NCBI RefSeq assembly: GCF_002101785.1
Contig: NZ_LQPJ01000098.1
Span: 108,119 to 172,118, forward strand
From: Mycobacterium palustre
GTDB lineage: Bacteria; Actinomycetota; Actinomycetes; Mycobacteriales; Mycobacteriaceae
Length of the DNA stretch: 64,000 bases
Direction of reading: 5' to 3'
Position numbers and translations under genes: made by a program. Positions 1-8,776 of this stretch are shown piece by piece; position 1 is the first letter of the stretch; the number at the start of each line of letters is the position of its first letter. A model generated the notes under the pieces. That model ran no database searches and was not told the DNA's origin. It worked only from the letters and a program-made list of their open reading frames with translations.

Positions 1-310
1 TCAGATGGGTGTTGCTGGCGTATTGAATGTAGGAGCCGTCCGCGCAATTGACGTTGCTCAGCGTGTCCATCACCCATTGGCCGTCGACCAGCCGCGCCTG
101 GCCGCCCCCGGCGCCGGCTTTGATGTAGATGCATCCATCACCGCAGGGACTGACGGTCCAGTTGGTGGTGAACGTCGCGCCGGCGGGGGTTGTCGCGGTC
201 TCGACGTAACTGCCGTTCATCGTCGTAGCGTCCGCACGCGCCGTGCCGGAAGTGGCCACGGCCAGGCCGGCGACCACGGCGGTTGCGGCGAAGCCCCGTG
301 CGATGGCCAT
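1..310 (-). CDS. small secreted mycobacterial protein (3' end cut by window)
   Basis: Reads leftward from an ATG at 310 and runs off the window start, so about 103 residues are visible. The first ~30 residues form a signal peptide (MAIARGFAATAVVAG..., probable cleavage after ARA). The mature part carries a Cys pair (PCGDGC), a Trp-containing strand (TNWTVSP) and a later VNCADGS segment, a pattern seen in many small exported mycobacterial proteins without assigned function. A purine-rich ribosome site (GGAAAGGAA) lies about 7 nt before the ATG. It sits 48 bp downstream of the lipase-maturation-like gene on the same strand. Family placement is by pattern only; I do not recognise a specific ortholog. 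Confidence 0.75.
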   Translation of the reverse strand, partial: MAIARGFAATAVVAGLAVATSGTARADATTMNGSYVETATTPAGATFTTNWTVSPCGDGCIYIKAGAGGGQARLVDGQWVMDTLSNVNCADGSYIQYASNTHL

Positions 311-358
311 GCTCTCGTTCCTTTCCACGAGGTTCAGTGGTGATGGTCTATCACAGGT

Positions 359-1813
359 TCACGTTCGCGGCGATTCGAAATTTTCCGCCGGCGGCAACGA
401 CAGGGGCCGGACGTAGCCGCCGATGAGGGTGCGGTGCCACCAGGCCCGCTCGCGTCGCAGCTCGGCCCAGGTGGTGAACCGGTACTCATACAGCTGCGCG
501 CGCACATACCGGGGCGGGGAATCCGGAAAAGGGTTGTGCCGCAACAGGCGCAGCGTGGGCGGGTCGTTGCGCAGCAGCCGCCGCAGCAGCGGGGTCAGCC
601 ACGCCTGCGCGTAGCCCGGCGAGATGGCGGCGAACCACATCAGCCAGTCCAGCCGCAGGTGATACGGCGCCCATTGCCGCGGCAGCCGGCGCACGTCGCC
701 GGGCTTGCCCTTGAATCCGTATTCCTGCCACGCCGTCTGCGGGGTGAGTCGCTTTTCGTCGGTGCCCTCGATCACCACCTCCTGGCGCACGCGGCCGATG
801 CTTCCGAACGCACCGTAGGTGTTCACGAGGTGGAATGGGTTGAAGGACATGTTCATTCGCTGGCGCGACGACAGCATGTTGCGCACCGGCCAGTAGCTCA
901 TGAACAGCACCGCCGCGGCGAACGCGATCACCAGCCCGGCGAACCACGGCGGCGGCGCCGGCCACGCCGGCTGCCCCGAAAGCCCGGTCAGCGTCGCGAT
1001 CGACGCGTCGTCGACGGCGCTGAACGCCAGGACGATCGTCACCCAGTTCAGCCAGGCGAAGTTGCCCGAGGCCACCAGCCACAGCTGGGTCACCACGACG
1101 ACGCCGGCGGCGGCGCTCGCGATCGGCTGCGGCGCGAACAACCCGAACGGCACCACCAGCTGGGCGAAATGATTGCCCGCGACCTCGACGCGGTGCAGCG
1201 GCCGGGGCAGATGATGGAAGAACCAGCTCAGCGGGCCCGGCATCGGCTGGGTCTCGTGGTGGTAGTACAGGCAGGTCAAATCGCGCCAGCAGGGGTCGCC
1301 GCGCATCTTGATCAGCCCGGCGCCGAACTCGACGCGGAACAGCAGCAGCCGCGCCATCCACAGCGTCAGCAGCGGCGGCGCCACCGTGTCGTTGCCGAGG
1401 AAGATCATCAGGAAACCGGCCTCCAGCAGCAGCGACTCCCAGCCGAACCCGTACCAGACCTGCCCGACGTTGACGATCGAAAGGTAGAGCGCCCACAGCG
1501 TCAGCCACATCAGCATGGCGGCCCACAGCGGCACCAGGTCGGCGGCGCCGGCGACGAGGGCCGCCGACACCGCCGCGCCCAGCCAGGCGACGCCCGCGAA
1601 CAGGCGGTCGGAATAGCGAAGATGAAACAGGCTCGGCGTCCGCCAAAACGACTGCCTGGCCAAAAACCGTGGCACCGGCAGCATTCCGTGCTCGCCGATG
1701 AGCGCCCGGAACTGCAAAGCGGCGGCCGCGAACGCGATCGCATAGATGGCCGCGACGCCGCGCTCCATCACCAGCCTGCCCAGCCAGTATCCGGGTGCCG
1801 AAAACCATGCCAT
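359..1813 (-). CDS. lipase maturation factor-like membrane protein (Rv0235c type)
   Basis: A 484-residue polytopic membrane protein, the length expected for Rv0235c (about 482 aa). It resembles the lipase maturation factor (LMF1) family, which in animals helps fold lipases in the ER; the bacterial role is not known. Hydrophobic segments fill the first ~310 residues; the charged C-terminal part (VYEFR-like 'YEYRFTTWAELRRERAWW') matches the soluble LMF tail. A strong ribosome site (GAGGAG) lies 8 nt before the ATG at 1813. It follows aftD on the same strand with an 86 bp gap, so the two may be cotranscribed. A cell-envelope role is inferred from this neighbourhood only. Confidence 0.85.
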   Translation of the reverse strand: MAWFSAPGYWLGRLVMERGVAAIYAIAFAAAALQFRALIGEHGMLPVPRFLARQSFWRTPSLFHLRYSDRLFAGVAWLGAAVSAALVAGAADLVPLWAAMLMWLTLWALYLSIVNVGQVWYGFGWESLLLEAGFLMIFLGNDTVAPPLLTLWMARLLLFRVEFGAGLIKMRGDPCWRDLTCLYYHHETQPMPGPLSWFFHHLPRPLHRVEVAGNHFAQLVVPFGLFAPQPIASAAAGVVVVTQLWLVASGNFAWLNWVTIVLAFSAVDDASIATLTGLSGQPAWPAPPPWFAGLVIAFAAAVLFMSYWPVRNMLSSRQRMNMSFNPFHLVNTYGAFGSIGRVRQEVVIEGTDEKRLTPQTAWQEYGFKGKPGDVRRLPRQWAPYHLRLDWLMWFAAISPGYAQAWLTPLLRRLLRNDPPTLRLLRHNPFPDSPPRYVRAQLYEYRFTTWAELRRERAWWHRTLIGGYVRPLSLPPAENFESPRT

Positions 1814-1899
1814 GGCCGTAACTCCTCGGGCGGGGCGAAGACACCGAGCCGTGTATCCAAGTCAAGCAGCCGGAAAACCGGTAGCCAACACCTTAAAAG

Positions 1900-4800
1900 T
1901 CATTCGGCGGAGGGCGGGCGTCTGCCGCCGGGCACGATTACGACCGACGCGGCCAGCGCCGCGAGCGAAATCAGCGCCAGCAGTTGCACATTCGCCGAGT
2001 GGCCGGCGTAACCGTCGACCGACCGCCACGGATGCCGGGACAGCGCCGCGCCGGCCAGGATCAGCCCGCCCGCGCTCAGCGCGACGGTCGCGCCGTCGCG
2101 CCAAGGCCGATGGCGCAACGAGTAGCGCAGGCCCAGCGCGGCGCCGACGACGGCCAGCCCCACCGGGCCCGCGATCACCACCGCGGCCGCCAGCGCCGCG
2201 ACCGCCGCCCAGGCCCCGGAGGGCCACGGCTGCGCGGGCGGGTCGTCGGCGCGGCGGCGCCGGGTGCGCCAGAACGCCAGCAGCGCCAGCAGCGGCAGCA
2301 GCGCCAGCCCGACGGCCAGGCCCGCGCGGTACAGCGAATTCGAGGAGAAAGTCAGCGTGATGGTGCCGGGGTCGCCCGCCGGCACCACCCAGCCCTGCTG
2401 CCAGCCGTTGACGGCCACCGGCGTCAGCCGGGTCCCGTCGCCGGTGCGCGCCACCCAGCCCGGGTTGATGCTTTCCGGGATGACCAGCAGCCGCGGCGTG
2501 GCGGAGGCGGGGGCCCGCACCTCGCGCCGGCTCGGGCCCCAGGCCCCGGCGTCGGCGGGAACCGGCCGGGCGCCGGGGGATCCGGCGGCGCCGGCGGTCC
2601 ACAGCTGGGCGCCGTCCACGACGAACTGGGCGCCGGGGCTGATCAGCAGCTCCTGCTGGCCGGCGGGCAGCGCGATCGGGTCGCGCTCGCAGGGAAGGGC
2701 GGCCACCGGTCCGCCGTCGAGCAGGGCGCCCGCGGTGGTGTGGATCGAGGTGTGCACGAACCGCCCCGCGACGGCGATGACCGGCCCCTGGCCGCAGCCG
2801 ACGGTGACCTCGCGGGACCGGTTGCCGGCGGCGTCCGCGGGGGCGATCGGGCCGCCGTCGCCGCCCAGCACCGCCACCTCGGCCAGCCCGGGCGGCTTGA
2901 GCTGGTCGAACCCCAGGGCGGTGCGGTCGATGACGTCTTCCCAGTCGAGCAAGCTGATGCTGACGGTGTCGGTCACCCGGGGGTGCAGCGACAGGGTCTG
3001 CGGTTGGCCGGGCTTGAGCTCCCGGACCTGAGGGCCGTCGCCCAGGTCGACGGCCACCATGGTCGGCTGCGCCGGCAGCTCCGAGCGGCTGGGCACCAGG
3101 CGCAGCCCGGCCACCTCGGCGGGGCGCGGCAGGGTCACGGTCAGCGTGGGCGGCGACTTGTGTTGCACCACCCGCTGCGGGGCCGTCCACGCGGTGGCCG
3201 GGTCGCCGTCGGTGGCCGCATAGGCCGAGCCGAGAACGTCCACCACGTCCGAATCCCCTTGGGCCCGGGCGGTATTGGGGGCGGCGATCAGGTCGGCCAG
3301 CTTCGGGCCCTGGCGCGGGCGCACCCACAGCATCGGGGTCACCGACACCGGGGCCGCGACGGTCAGCGTGCGGCTGAAGTTCACCGGCTCCTCGGGCGCG
3401 AGCGCCATCGACGCCGCGCAGCGCACGCCGTCGGGGCCCTGGGCGCAGCCGGGCCTCCCGAGCAGTTCGGAGCCGAGGTCCCAGCCCGCGATCGCCGCGC
3501 CCGGCGGCGGCCCGGGCACCCGCACGGTGTGCCGAAGGGTCACCGGGTGGGCGAACCCGGACGCGTCGTACTGGGTGATCGACAGGTCGGTGATGCCGAA
3601 CTGCACACCGGCCGACCCGTCGTCGGTGCCGGCGGCGGTGACGCGCACCCAGGGGGTTTCGCCGTACGGCAGCGCGGCGGTGAGCGGCTTGCCCGGTTCG
3701 TCGAACCGCAGCGTGGTGCTTCCGGTGGCGGTCTCGATCAGGATGCGGCGGACCTGGGCGCCGACGGCGGTCGCGCTGGGGGTCAGCGTGATGGCGCCGT
3801 TGGCCACGGGATGGTCGAAATCGATCCGCAGCCATTGGCCCACGGCGGCCTGCAACGCGTTGGACACCCAGGCGGTGGCCGAGTCGCCGTCGATGGCGGC
3901 GGCGGGGTTCGTCGCCGGCGCCACGTCGGGCATCGCCGTGGAATCCGACGACGAACTCGACGCGGTGATCCGCCCGCCGGTCCAGGCGCCGAACACGGGG
4001 TCGGCGCCGGGGACCGGATAGTCGGGCACCCGGTTGTAGGTGTGCCGGGCGTCGTCGGGCGCCCGGACCGCCGACGAGTGCTGGTCGACCCGGCCGTAGT
4101 CGGTCTCCCGCGCCGCCGGGGTGTCGGTGACGGTCACCCCGGAGTCCAGGGGCAGGCCCGCCGCGCGCGCGTCCTGGGTCAGCAGCACCGGTCCAAGCGG
4201 CGGCTGGCCCAGCAGCCGGCGCCGCTCGTCAAGGCGCAGCAGCGCCTCCGGGCCGCCGTCGACGCGGGCCAGCCGGTCGGCGTCGACGAGATAGGGCGCG
4301 CCCGGATCGCCCGGATCGCCCGGCGCGGCGACGCGATAGATCTCCACTGCGGGGTAGCGCGGGCGCAGCCCGCTGTCGGCGACGAAGCCCGCCAGCGTCC
4401 CGGGGCCCACCGGCGCGCCGAACTGCGCCACCTTCTGCAGCCCCGGCGAGCCGTCGACGGCGCGGTGCACCAGGATGGGCCGCGCCGATCGCGAGTTCTC
4501 CGGGTCCAGGTCGTTGCGCAGCACCACGTACGAAATCCCTTGGCGGGCAAGGGTATCGGCCAGGCCAGCCGACGGGCGCCCCGCGGCGAGCAGGCGCTGC
4601 ACCGAATCCAGCGCCCGGATGGTCTGCGGGGGGGTCAACGGGATGGAGTCGCGCACCCCCCACGGGCTGTCGCCGAGCACCTGCAGCGGCTCGTCGTGGC
4701 TGGTCCCCCAGACCTGGGTGGCGAACGGCGCGCCGGGCACCACCAGGACCCGGCCGGGTACCGGGGTGCCCTTGTTGTGCTCGCTGAGCCAGTCGGCGGC

Positions 4801-6171
4801 CTGGTGCCAGTACCAAGGGATCGCCGCGAACGTGCCCGGCGGGGCGAGCCGGCCCGTCCAGGCCAGCGAGGTGCTGACCAGCAGCGCCGTCAGCACCACC
4901 ACCGCCACCGCCACCCGCTTGTCACGCTCGGGGTGGGCGAACGCCCGCAGCCACACCGGCGGCGGCGCGCTGCCCGGCCCCCAAGAGGGAAGGGGGATCC
5001 GGCCCAGCAGCTGCGCGACGCCCAACACCAGCGGGAGCCGGATCACCGACCCGAGCTTGTGCACGTTGCGCAGCGGCGCGCCGGCGGCATCCAGGAACGC
5101 CTGCACCTCGTGGGCGAAGGGCGAGCCCAGGCCGCCGCTGTAGCCGGCCGCCATCAACACGATCCCGACCAACAGCATCGTGACCAGCCGGCCCCGCGCC
5201 GGCATCCCGGGGCCGGCCAGTCCGGCCAGCCCGGCGGCCGCGACCAGGCAGGTGGCCAGCACGGCCGCCGAGCCGGTCACCAGCGGCGCGCCGGCGGTCG
5301 CCGTCGGCGCGACGAACGGCGTCCAGGCGTCGGTGCCGCGCAGGATCTCGGTGAGCGACGACCACTGGGTCGTCACACCGGAGGATTCGATGAAGTCCAA
5401 AAATGGGGGGCTGACGCCGCGCAGCAGGGCCAGCGCCACCACCCACCACAGCACCGCCAGCGTCAGCGACAGCGCCCACCACGCCGTGTAGCGCCACCAC
5501 AACCGGTTCGGCCGGTGGCAGGCCCACCAGATCACCGCGGGCAGGCACCCGGCCAGCGTCGCGATGGCGTTCACCGCGCCCATCAGGGCCACGGCCACCC
5601 CGGCCTGGGCCGCCAGCGCCCGCACCGACCGGGTGCCGGCGCCGCGCAGGGCCAGGATCGTCGGCAGCAACACCCACGGCGCCAGCATCATCGGCAGCGT
5701 TTCCGACGAAATCGACCCCAGCGTGGTCAGCACCCGCGGCGCCAGGGCGAACGCCGCCGCGCCGATCACACGCGACGCCGGGCTGCCGATGCCCAGCGCC
5801 TCGGCGACGCGCAGCACCCCCCAAAAGCCCACCGTCAGCAGCAGCGCCCACCACAGCCGCTGGGTGACCCACCCGGGCACGCCCAGCAGGTGGCCGACCA
5901 GAAAGAAGGTGCCGTGCGGGAACAGGTAGCCGTAGGCCTGGTTCTGCGCCTGCCCGAACGGCAGCTCGCTGTTCCACAGGTTGGTCGCGCGGGCCAGGAA
6001 GCGCAGGGGGTTGGCGGTGAGGTCGAGCTTGGTGTCGGGGGAGACCCGCCCGGGCGACTGCGCGAACGTCAGCAGCAGCGCCAGCGCGCCGACCAACACC
6101 AGCCACCGGCGCGACGCGGCCGGCGGTGTCAGGGACGTCGCCGCGGGCTCTAGCCGCCCGGGCCCCGCCAC
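1900..6171 (-). CDS. aftD: alpha-(1->3)-arabinofuranosyltransferase AftD
   Basis: A 1423-residue GT-C fold membrane glycosyltransferase; M. tuberculosis AftD (Rv0236c) is about 1400 aa. AftD adds alpha-(1->3)-branching arabinofuranose from decaprenyl-phosphoarabinose to arabinogalactan and lipoarabinomannan on the periplasmic side. The first transmembrane helix (~22-38) is followed by the DTKLDL loop (D46, D50), where GT-C enzymes carry catalytic aspartates. About a dozen helices extend to ~445. A large soluble region with carbohydrate-binding-like modules spans ~450-1270, and four further C-terminal helices follow. The GTG at 6171 is chosen because it is the most upstream start before the 54-bp tandem repeat; it lacks a good Shine-Dalgarno, so a start near the SRRWLV segment is possible. 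Confidence 0.95.
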   Translation of the reverse strand: MAGPGRLEPAATSLTPPAASRRWLVLVGALALLLTFAQSPGRVSPDTKLDLTANPLRFLARATNLWNSELPFGQAQNQAYGYLFPHGTFFLVGHLLGVPGWVTQRLWWALLLTVGFWGVLRVAEALGIGSPASRVIGAAAFALAPRVLTTLGSISSETLPMMLAPWVLLPTILALRGAGTRSVRALAAQAGVAVALMGAVNAIATLAGCLPAVIWWACHRPNRLWWRYTAWWALSLTLAVLWWVVALALLRGVSPPFLDFIESSGVTTQWSSLTEILRGTDAWTPFVAPTATAGAPLVTGSAAVLATCLVAAAGLAGLAGPGMPARGRLVTMLLVGIVLMAAGYSGGLGSPFAHEVQAFLDAAGAPLRNVHKLGSVIRLPLVLGVAQLLGRIPLPSWGPGSAPPPVWLRAFAHPERDKRVAVAVVVLTALLVSTSLAWTGRLAPPGTFAAIPWYWHQAADWLSEHNKGTPVPGRVLVVPGAPFATQVWGTSHDEPLQVLGDSPWGVRDSIPLTPPQTIRALDSVQRLLAAGRPSAGLADTLARQGISYVVLRNDLDPENSRSARPILVHRAVDGSPGLQKVAQFGAPVGPGTLAGFVADSGLRPRYPAVEIYRVAAPGDPGDPGAPYLVDADRLARVDGGPEALLRLDERRRLLGQPPLGPVLLTQDARAAGLPLDSGVTVTDTPAARETDYGRVDQHSSAVRAPDDARHTYNRVPDYPVPGADPVFGAWTGGRITASSSSSDSTAMPDVAPATNPAAAIDGDSATAWVSNALQAAVGQWLRIDFDHPVANGAITLTPSATAVGAQVRRILIETATGSTTLRFDEPGKPLTAALPYGETPWVRVTAAGTDDGSAGVQFGITDLSITQYDASGFAHPVTLRHTVRVPGPPPGAAIAGWDLGSELLGRPGCAQGPDGVRCAASMALAPEEPVNFSRTLTVAAPVSVTPMLWVRPRQGPKLADLIAAPNTARAQGDSDVVDVLGSAYAATDGDPATAWTAPQRVVQHKSPPTLTVTLPRPAEVAGLRLVPSRSELPAQPTMVAVDLGDGPQVRELKPGQPQTLSLHPRVTDTVSISLLDWEDVIDRTALGFDQLKPPGLAEVAVLGGDGGPIAPADAAGNRSREVTVGCGQGPVIAVAGRFVHTSIHTTAGALLDGGPVAALPCERDPIALPAGQQELLISPGAQFVVDGAQLWTAGAAGSPGARPVPADAGAWGPSRREVRAPASATPRLLVIPESINPGWVARTGDGTRLTPVAVNGWQQGWVVPAGDPGTITLTFSSNSLYRAGLAVGLALLPLLALLAFWRTRRRRADDPPAQPWPSGAWAAVAALAAAVVIAGPVGLAVVGAALGLRYSLRHRPWRDGATVALSAGGLILAGAALSRHPWRSVDGYAGHSANVQLLALISLAALAASVVIVPGGRRPPSAE

Positions 6172-6283
6172 GCCGGGAGTCGACGGCGGCGACCCGCTGC
6201 GCCCGGCTTCGCCGCGCTTGCGATCGCCGGGAGTCGACGGCGGCGACCCGCTGCGCCCGGCTTCGCCGCGCTTGCGATCGCCG
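6171..6283. repeat. 54-bp tandem direct repeat, two copies
   Basis: Two perfect 54-bp copies (6171-6224 and 6225-6278) beginning CGCCGGGAGTCGACGG, followed by the first 5 bases of a third. They fill almost the whole gap between the aftD GTG and the upstream small gene's stop at 6284, and the first copy includes the first base of the aftD start. 54 is a multiple of three and the aftD frame stays open through the repeat, but I see no start codon in it. Similar GC-rich units occur between genes in M. avium complex genomes, from memory. Confidence 0.9.
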
Positions 6284-6457
6284 CTAGCTACGGTTTCCGT
6301 ACTCCACCCGGTTGAGCACTGACGACTGCGGATCGCCCCCGGGGAGTGGCGGCTTCGTGTCCTGTTGCACCATCAAGGTGATCCCGAAGATCGCGGCCGC
6401 CCCCAGCAATAGGCCAACCACCACGCTCGCGGCGGCGGGCGCAATGATCCGGTTCAA
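6284..6457 (-). CDS. DUF2613 small membrane protein (Rv0236A type)
   Basis: 57 residues, exactly the size I recall for Rv0236A. One hydrophobic segment (~9-26, SVVVGLLLGAAAIFGITLMV) is followed by a Pro-rich extracytoplasmic tail ending VEYGNR. The TTG start at 6457 is chosen because AAGGAG lies 5 nt upstream and it gives the Rv0236A length; a longer reading from 6514 has no such support. It probably leads the aftD transcript. Function unknown; a small partner of envelope synthesis is a guess from position. A paralog lies immediately upstream at 6548-6739. Confidence 0.85.
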   Translation of the reverse strand: MNRIIAPAAASVVVGLLLGAAAIFGITLMVQQDTKPPLPGGDPQSSVLNRVEYGNRS

Positions 6458-6547
6458 CGTGGCTCCTTGCGGGCTATTCGGGCTGTGCGGTCGCGACTTC
6501 CAACCTAGCGTCAACCTAGCAGAAGCGCCGTCGCGGGCCCGGACGGC

Positions 6548-6739
6548 TCAGAGATGCAAACAGTGCCCGTGAAAGCAGCGGTCGCCGTAGCCCACCAGGC
6601 GCGGCCCCGGCGGGGGTGCGGTCGCCGGCGCCGGCGCCACGACGTGGTCTTGGCAGGCCAGCGTGATCCCGACGGTCGCCGCGGCGCCGATCGACAAACC
6701 CGCCGCGATGCTGGCCGCGGCCAGGGTAAACCCGGTCAT
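6548..6739 (-). CDS. second DUF2613-like small membrane protein
   Basis: 63 residues from an ATG with GGGAGGAG 8-9 nt upstream. The N-terminal helix (LAAASIAAGLSIGAAATVGITLACQ) aligns residue for residue with the helix of the neighbouring Rv0236A-type protein. The C-terminus keeps a YGDR where the neighbour has YGNR, then adds a Cys/His tail (CFHGHCLHL). This looks like a local duplication followed by divergence of the tail. The tail could bind metal or form a disulfide; that is inference. It is divergent from lpqI, with a 122-bp shared upstream region. Confidence 0.75.
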   Translation of the reverse strand: MTGFTLAAASIAAGLSIGAAATVGITLACQDHVVAPAPATAPPPGPRLVGYGDRCFHGHCLHL

Positions 6740-6861
6740 GGCTGGCTCCTCCCTGCCAGGCAAAGGGGTGCCCCGGCCCCTTGCTGGCCCCCTCACTGGC
6801 ACGGTACCGCCGACGCCCCCTGCGGCCCGGGACGAAACGCCCGCCATGACAACATGACCGG

Positions 6862-7995
6862 ATGACATTGCCCCGCACCCTGGCCGTGCTCGCCGCCGCA
6901 ACCGCGTTGCTGGCCGGCTGCGGCCACCATGCCGCACACCCGGCCGCGTCGTCGTCGAACAAGCCCGCCGCTGTTCCGGCGCCGATGTGCGGCGACCCGA
7001 CCACGCTGCCGCCGCGCGACAAACTGGCGCAGCTGCTGATGGTGGGTGTGAGGAACGGGGACGAGGCCCGGGCCGTCGTCAACGACCACCACGTCGGCGG
7101 GATCATCATCGGCGGCTGGACGGACCTGTCGATCTTCAAGGGCCCGCTGACCGATGTCGCCCGCAGCGCGGGGCCGCTCCCGCTGGCGGTCGGGGTCGAC
7201 GAGGAGGGCGGCCGCGTGTCCCGGTTGAAGTCGCTGATCGGGACGGCCCCGTCGGCTCGGGAGCTGGCACAGACCCAGACGCCCCAGCAGGTCCACGACT
7301 TGGAGGCCGACCGCGGCAAGAAGATGCGCGAGCTGGGCATCACCATCGACTTCGCCCCGGTGGTCGACGTCACCGATGCCCCGGACGGCGTCATCGGTGA
7401 CCGCTCGTTCAGCGCCGATCCCAACACGGTCACCGCCTACGCCGGAGCCTACGCGCAGGGCCTGCGCGACGCCGGCCTGCTGCCGGTGCTCAAGCACTTC
7501 CCCGGCCACGGGCACGGCTCAGGCGACTCGCACAAGGGCGGGGTCGTCACGCCGCCGCTAAGCCAGCTGCAGACCGACGACCTGGTGCCTTACCGGACAC
7601 TACTGACCCAGCTCCCGGTCGCCGTCATGGTCGGTCACCTGCAGGTTCCGGGCTTGACCCCCGACGACTTACCGGCCAGCCTGAGCCGCGAGGCCGTGCA
7701 ATTGCTGCGCGACGGCACCGGTTACGGCGCCCCGCCCTTCAGCGGCCCGGTGTTCAGCGACGATCTGTCCAGCATGGCCGCGATCTCCGATCGTTACGGC
7801 GTGTCCGACGCCGTACTGCGCACCCTGCAGGCGGGTACCGACGTCGCGCTGTGGGTCAGCACCGAAGAGGTGCCCGCCGTCCTGGACCGGTTGCAAAAAG
7901 CGGTGGCATCCGGCGAATTGACGACACAGCGGGTCGACGAATCGCTGGCACGGGTGGCCGCGATGAAGGGCCGGAACGCCGCTTGTGGACACTAA
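6862..7995 (+). CDS. lpqI: beta-N-acetylhexosaminidase lipoprotein LpqI
   Basis: 377 residues, glycoside hydrolase family 3 (NagZ type), which removes N-acetylglucosamine from muropeptides in peptidoglycan recycling. The signal peptide ends in a lipobox with Cys20 (LLAGC), so it is an envelope lipoprotein. The NagZ loop KHFPGHG (residues 211-217) carries the general acid/base His. The nucleophile Asp is in FSDDLS (about D300/D301). M. tuberculosis LpqI (Rv0237) is 388 aa. The TetR gene follows 66 bp downstream on the same strand. Confidence 0.95.
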   Translation: MTLPRTLAVLAAATALLAGCGHHAAHPAASSSNKPAAVPAPMCGDPTTLPPRDKLAQLLMVGVRNGDEARAVVNDHHVGGIIIGGWTDLSIFKGPLTDVARSAGPLPLAVGVDEEGGRVSRLKSLIGTAPSARELAQTQTPQQVHDLEADRGKKMRELGITIDFAPVVDVTDAPDGVIGDRSFSADPNTVTAYAGAYAQGLRDAGLLPVLKHFPGHGHGSGDSHKGGVVTPPLSQLQTDDLVPYRTLLTQLPVAVMVGHLQVPGLTPDDLPASLSREAVQLLRDGTGYGAPPFSGPVFSDDLSSMAAISDRYGVSDAVLRTLQAGTDVALWVSTEEVPAVLDRLQKAVASGELTTQRVDESLARVAAMKGRNAACGH

Positions 7996-8061
7996 GGCGC
8001 CGCCTCCTCGTTACGCTGGAGTCGGATAACGGTGCCCGACAGGGCTTGAAAGGGCGAAGCG

Positions 8062-8682
8062 ATGGCCGGTGGTACCAAGCGGCTACCCCGCGCCGTCCGC
8101 GAACAGCAGATGCTGGACGCCGCGGTGCAGATGTTTTCGGTCAACGGCTACCACGAGACCTCGATGGATGCCATCGCCGCCGCGGCGCAGATCTCCAAGC
8201 CGATGCTCTACCTGTACTACGGCTCCAAGGAGGACCTGTTCGGGGCCTGCCTGAACCGGGAGTTGGGCCGGTTCATCGACGCGGTGCGCGCCGACATCAA
8301 CTTTTCGCAGAGCCCAAAGGACTTGCTGCGCAACGCGATCGGGTCATTTCTGCGCTACATCGACGCCAACCGCGCGTCGTGGATCGTGATGTACACCCAG
8401 GCCATCAGCTCGCAGGCGTTCGCGCACACCGTGCGCGAGGGCCGCGAGCAGATCATCGAGCTGGTGGCCGGGCTGGTGCGCACCGGCAGCCGCCATCCGC
8501 GGCCCGACGCCGAGCAGCAGATGATGGCGGTGGCGCTGGTGGGTGCGGGCGAGGCGATCGCCAACCGGCTGTCCACGGGCGACGTCGACGTCGACGATGC
8601 GGCCGAGCTGATGATCGAGTTGTTCTGGCACGGCCTCCGCGGCACCCCGGAGGACCGGGAAGCCGCCTCACAAGCCGGATAA
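8062..8682 (+). CDS. TetR/AcrR family transcriptional regulator (Rv0238 type)
   Basis: 206 residues. An N-terminal helix-turn-helix (~12-58: QMLDAAVQMFSVNGY ... ISKPMLYLYYGSKEDLF) is followed by an all-helical ligand-binding domain. GCGAAGCG precedes the ATG; GAAAGGG lies about 10 nt further up. It lies between lpqI and the htdX-fabG4/fadA2/fadE5 block, so it is a candidate regulator of that block. In M. marinum a TetR repressor of fatty-acid degradation, FdmR, is known; I cannot say from sequence whether this is its ortholog. Confidence 0.9.
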   Translation: MAGGTKRLPRAVREQQMLDAAVQMFSVNGYHETSMDAIAAAAQISKPMLYLYYGSKEDLFGACLNRELGRFIDAVRADINFSQSPKDLLRNAIGSFLRYIDANRASWIVMYTQAISSQAFAHTVREGREQIIELVAGLVRTGSRHPRPDAEQQMMAVALVGAGEAIANRLSTGDVDVDDAAELMIELFWHGLRGTPEDREAASQAG

Positions 8683-8776
8683 GCCGGCCAGACCTACCTT
8701 CGTCAAGGCGGCCGAACCGCCCCGCCGCGACAACCTCGAGTTCTTGTGCGCCGTGGCCGGCGGCGGGGCGCAAGGG

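Noticed and set aside
1984..6153. 1389-residue open frame antisense to aftD, and similar long antisense frames such as 434-2011, 13186-14529 and 23017-24648
   Set aside because: Their Arg/Gly/His/Gln-rich composition is what the GC-rich complement of a real gene gives; no domains, starts with ribosome sites or signals are visible.
6740..6937. Extension of the second DUF2613 gene into the lpqI 5' end
   Set aside because: The extra residues are Arg-rich and overlap lpqI; the strong ribosome site fixes the start at 6739.
8000..8061. GTTA/TAAC pair (8008-8030) as a copy of the TTAC-N6-GTAA operator before the TetR gene
   Set aside because: Spacing differs (13 nt between arms) and the core is not conserved.
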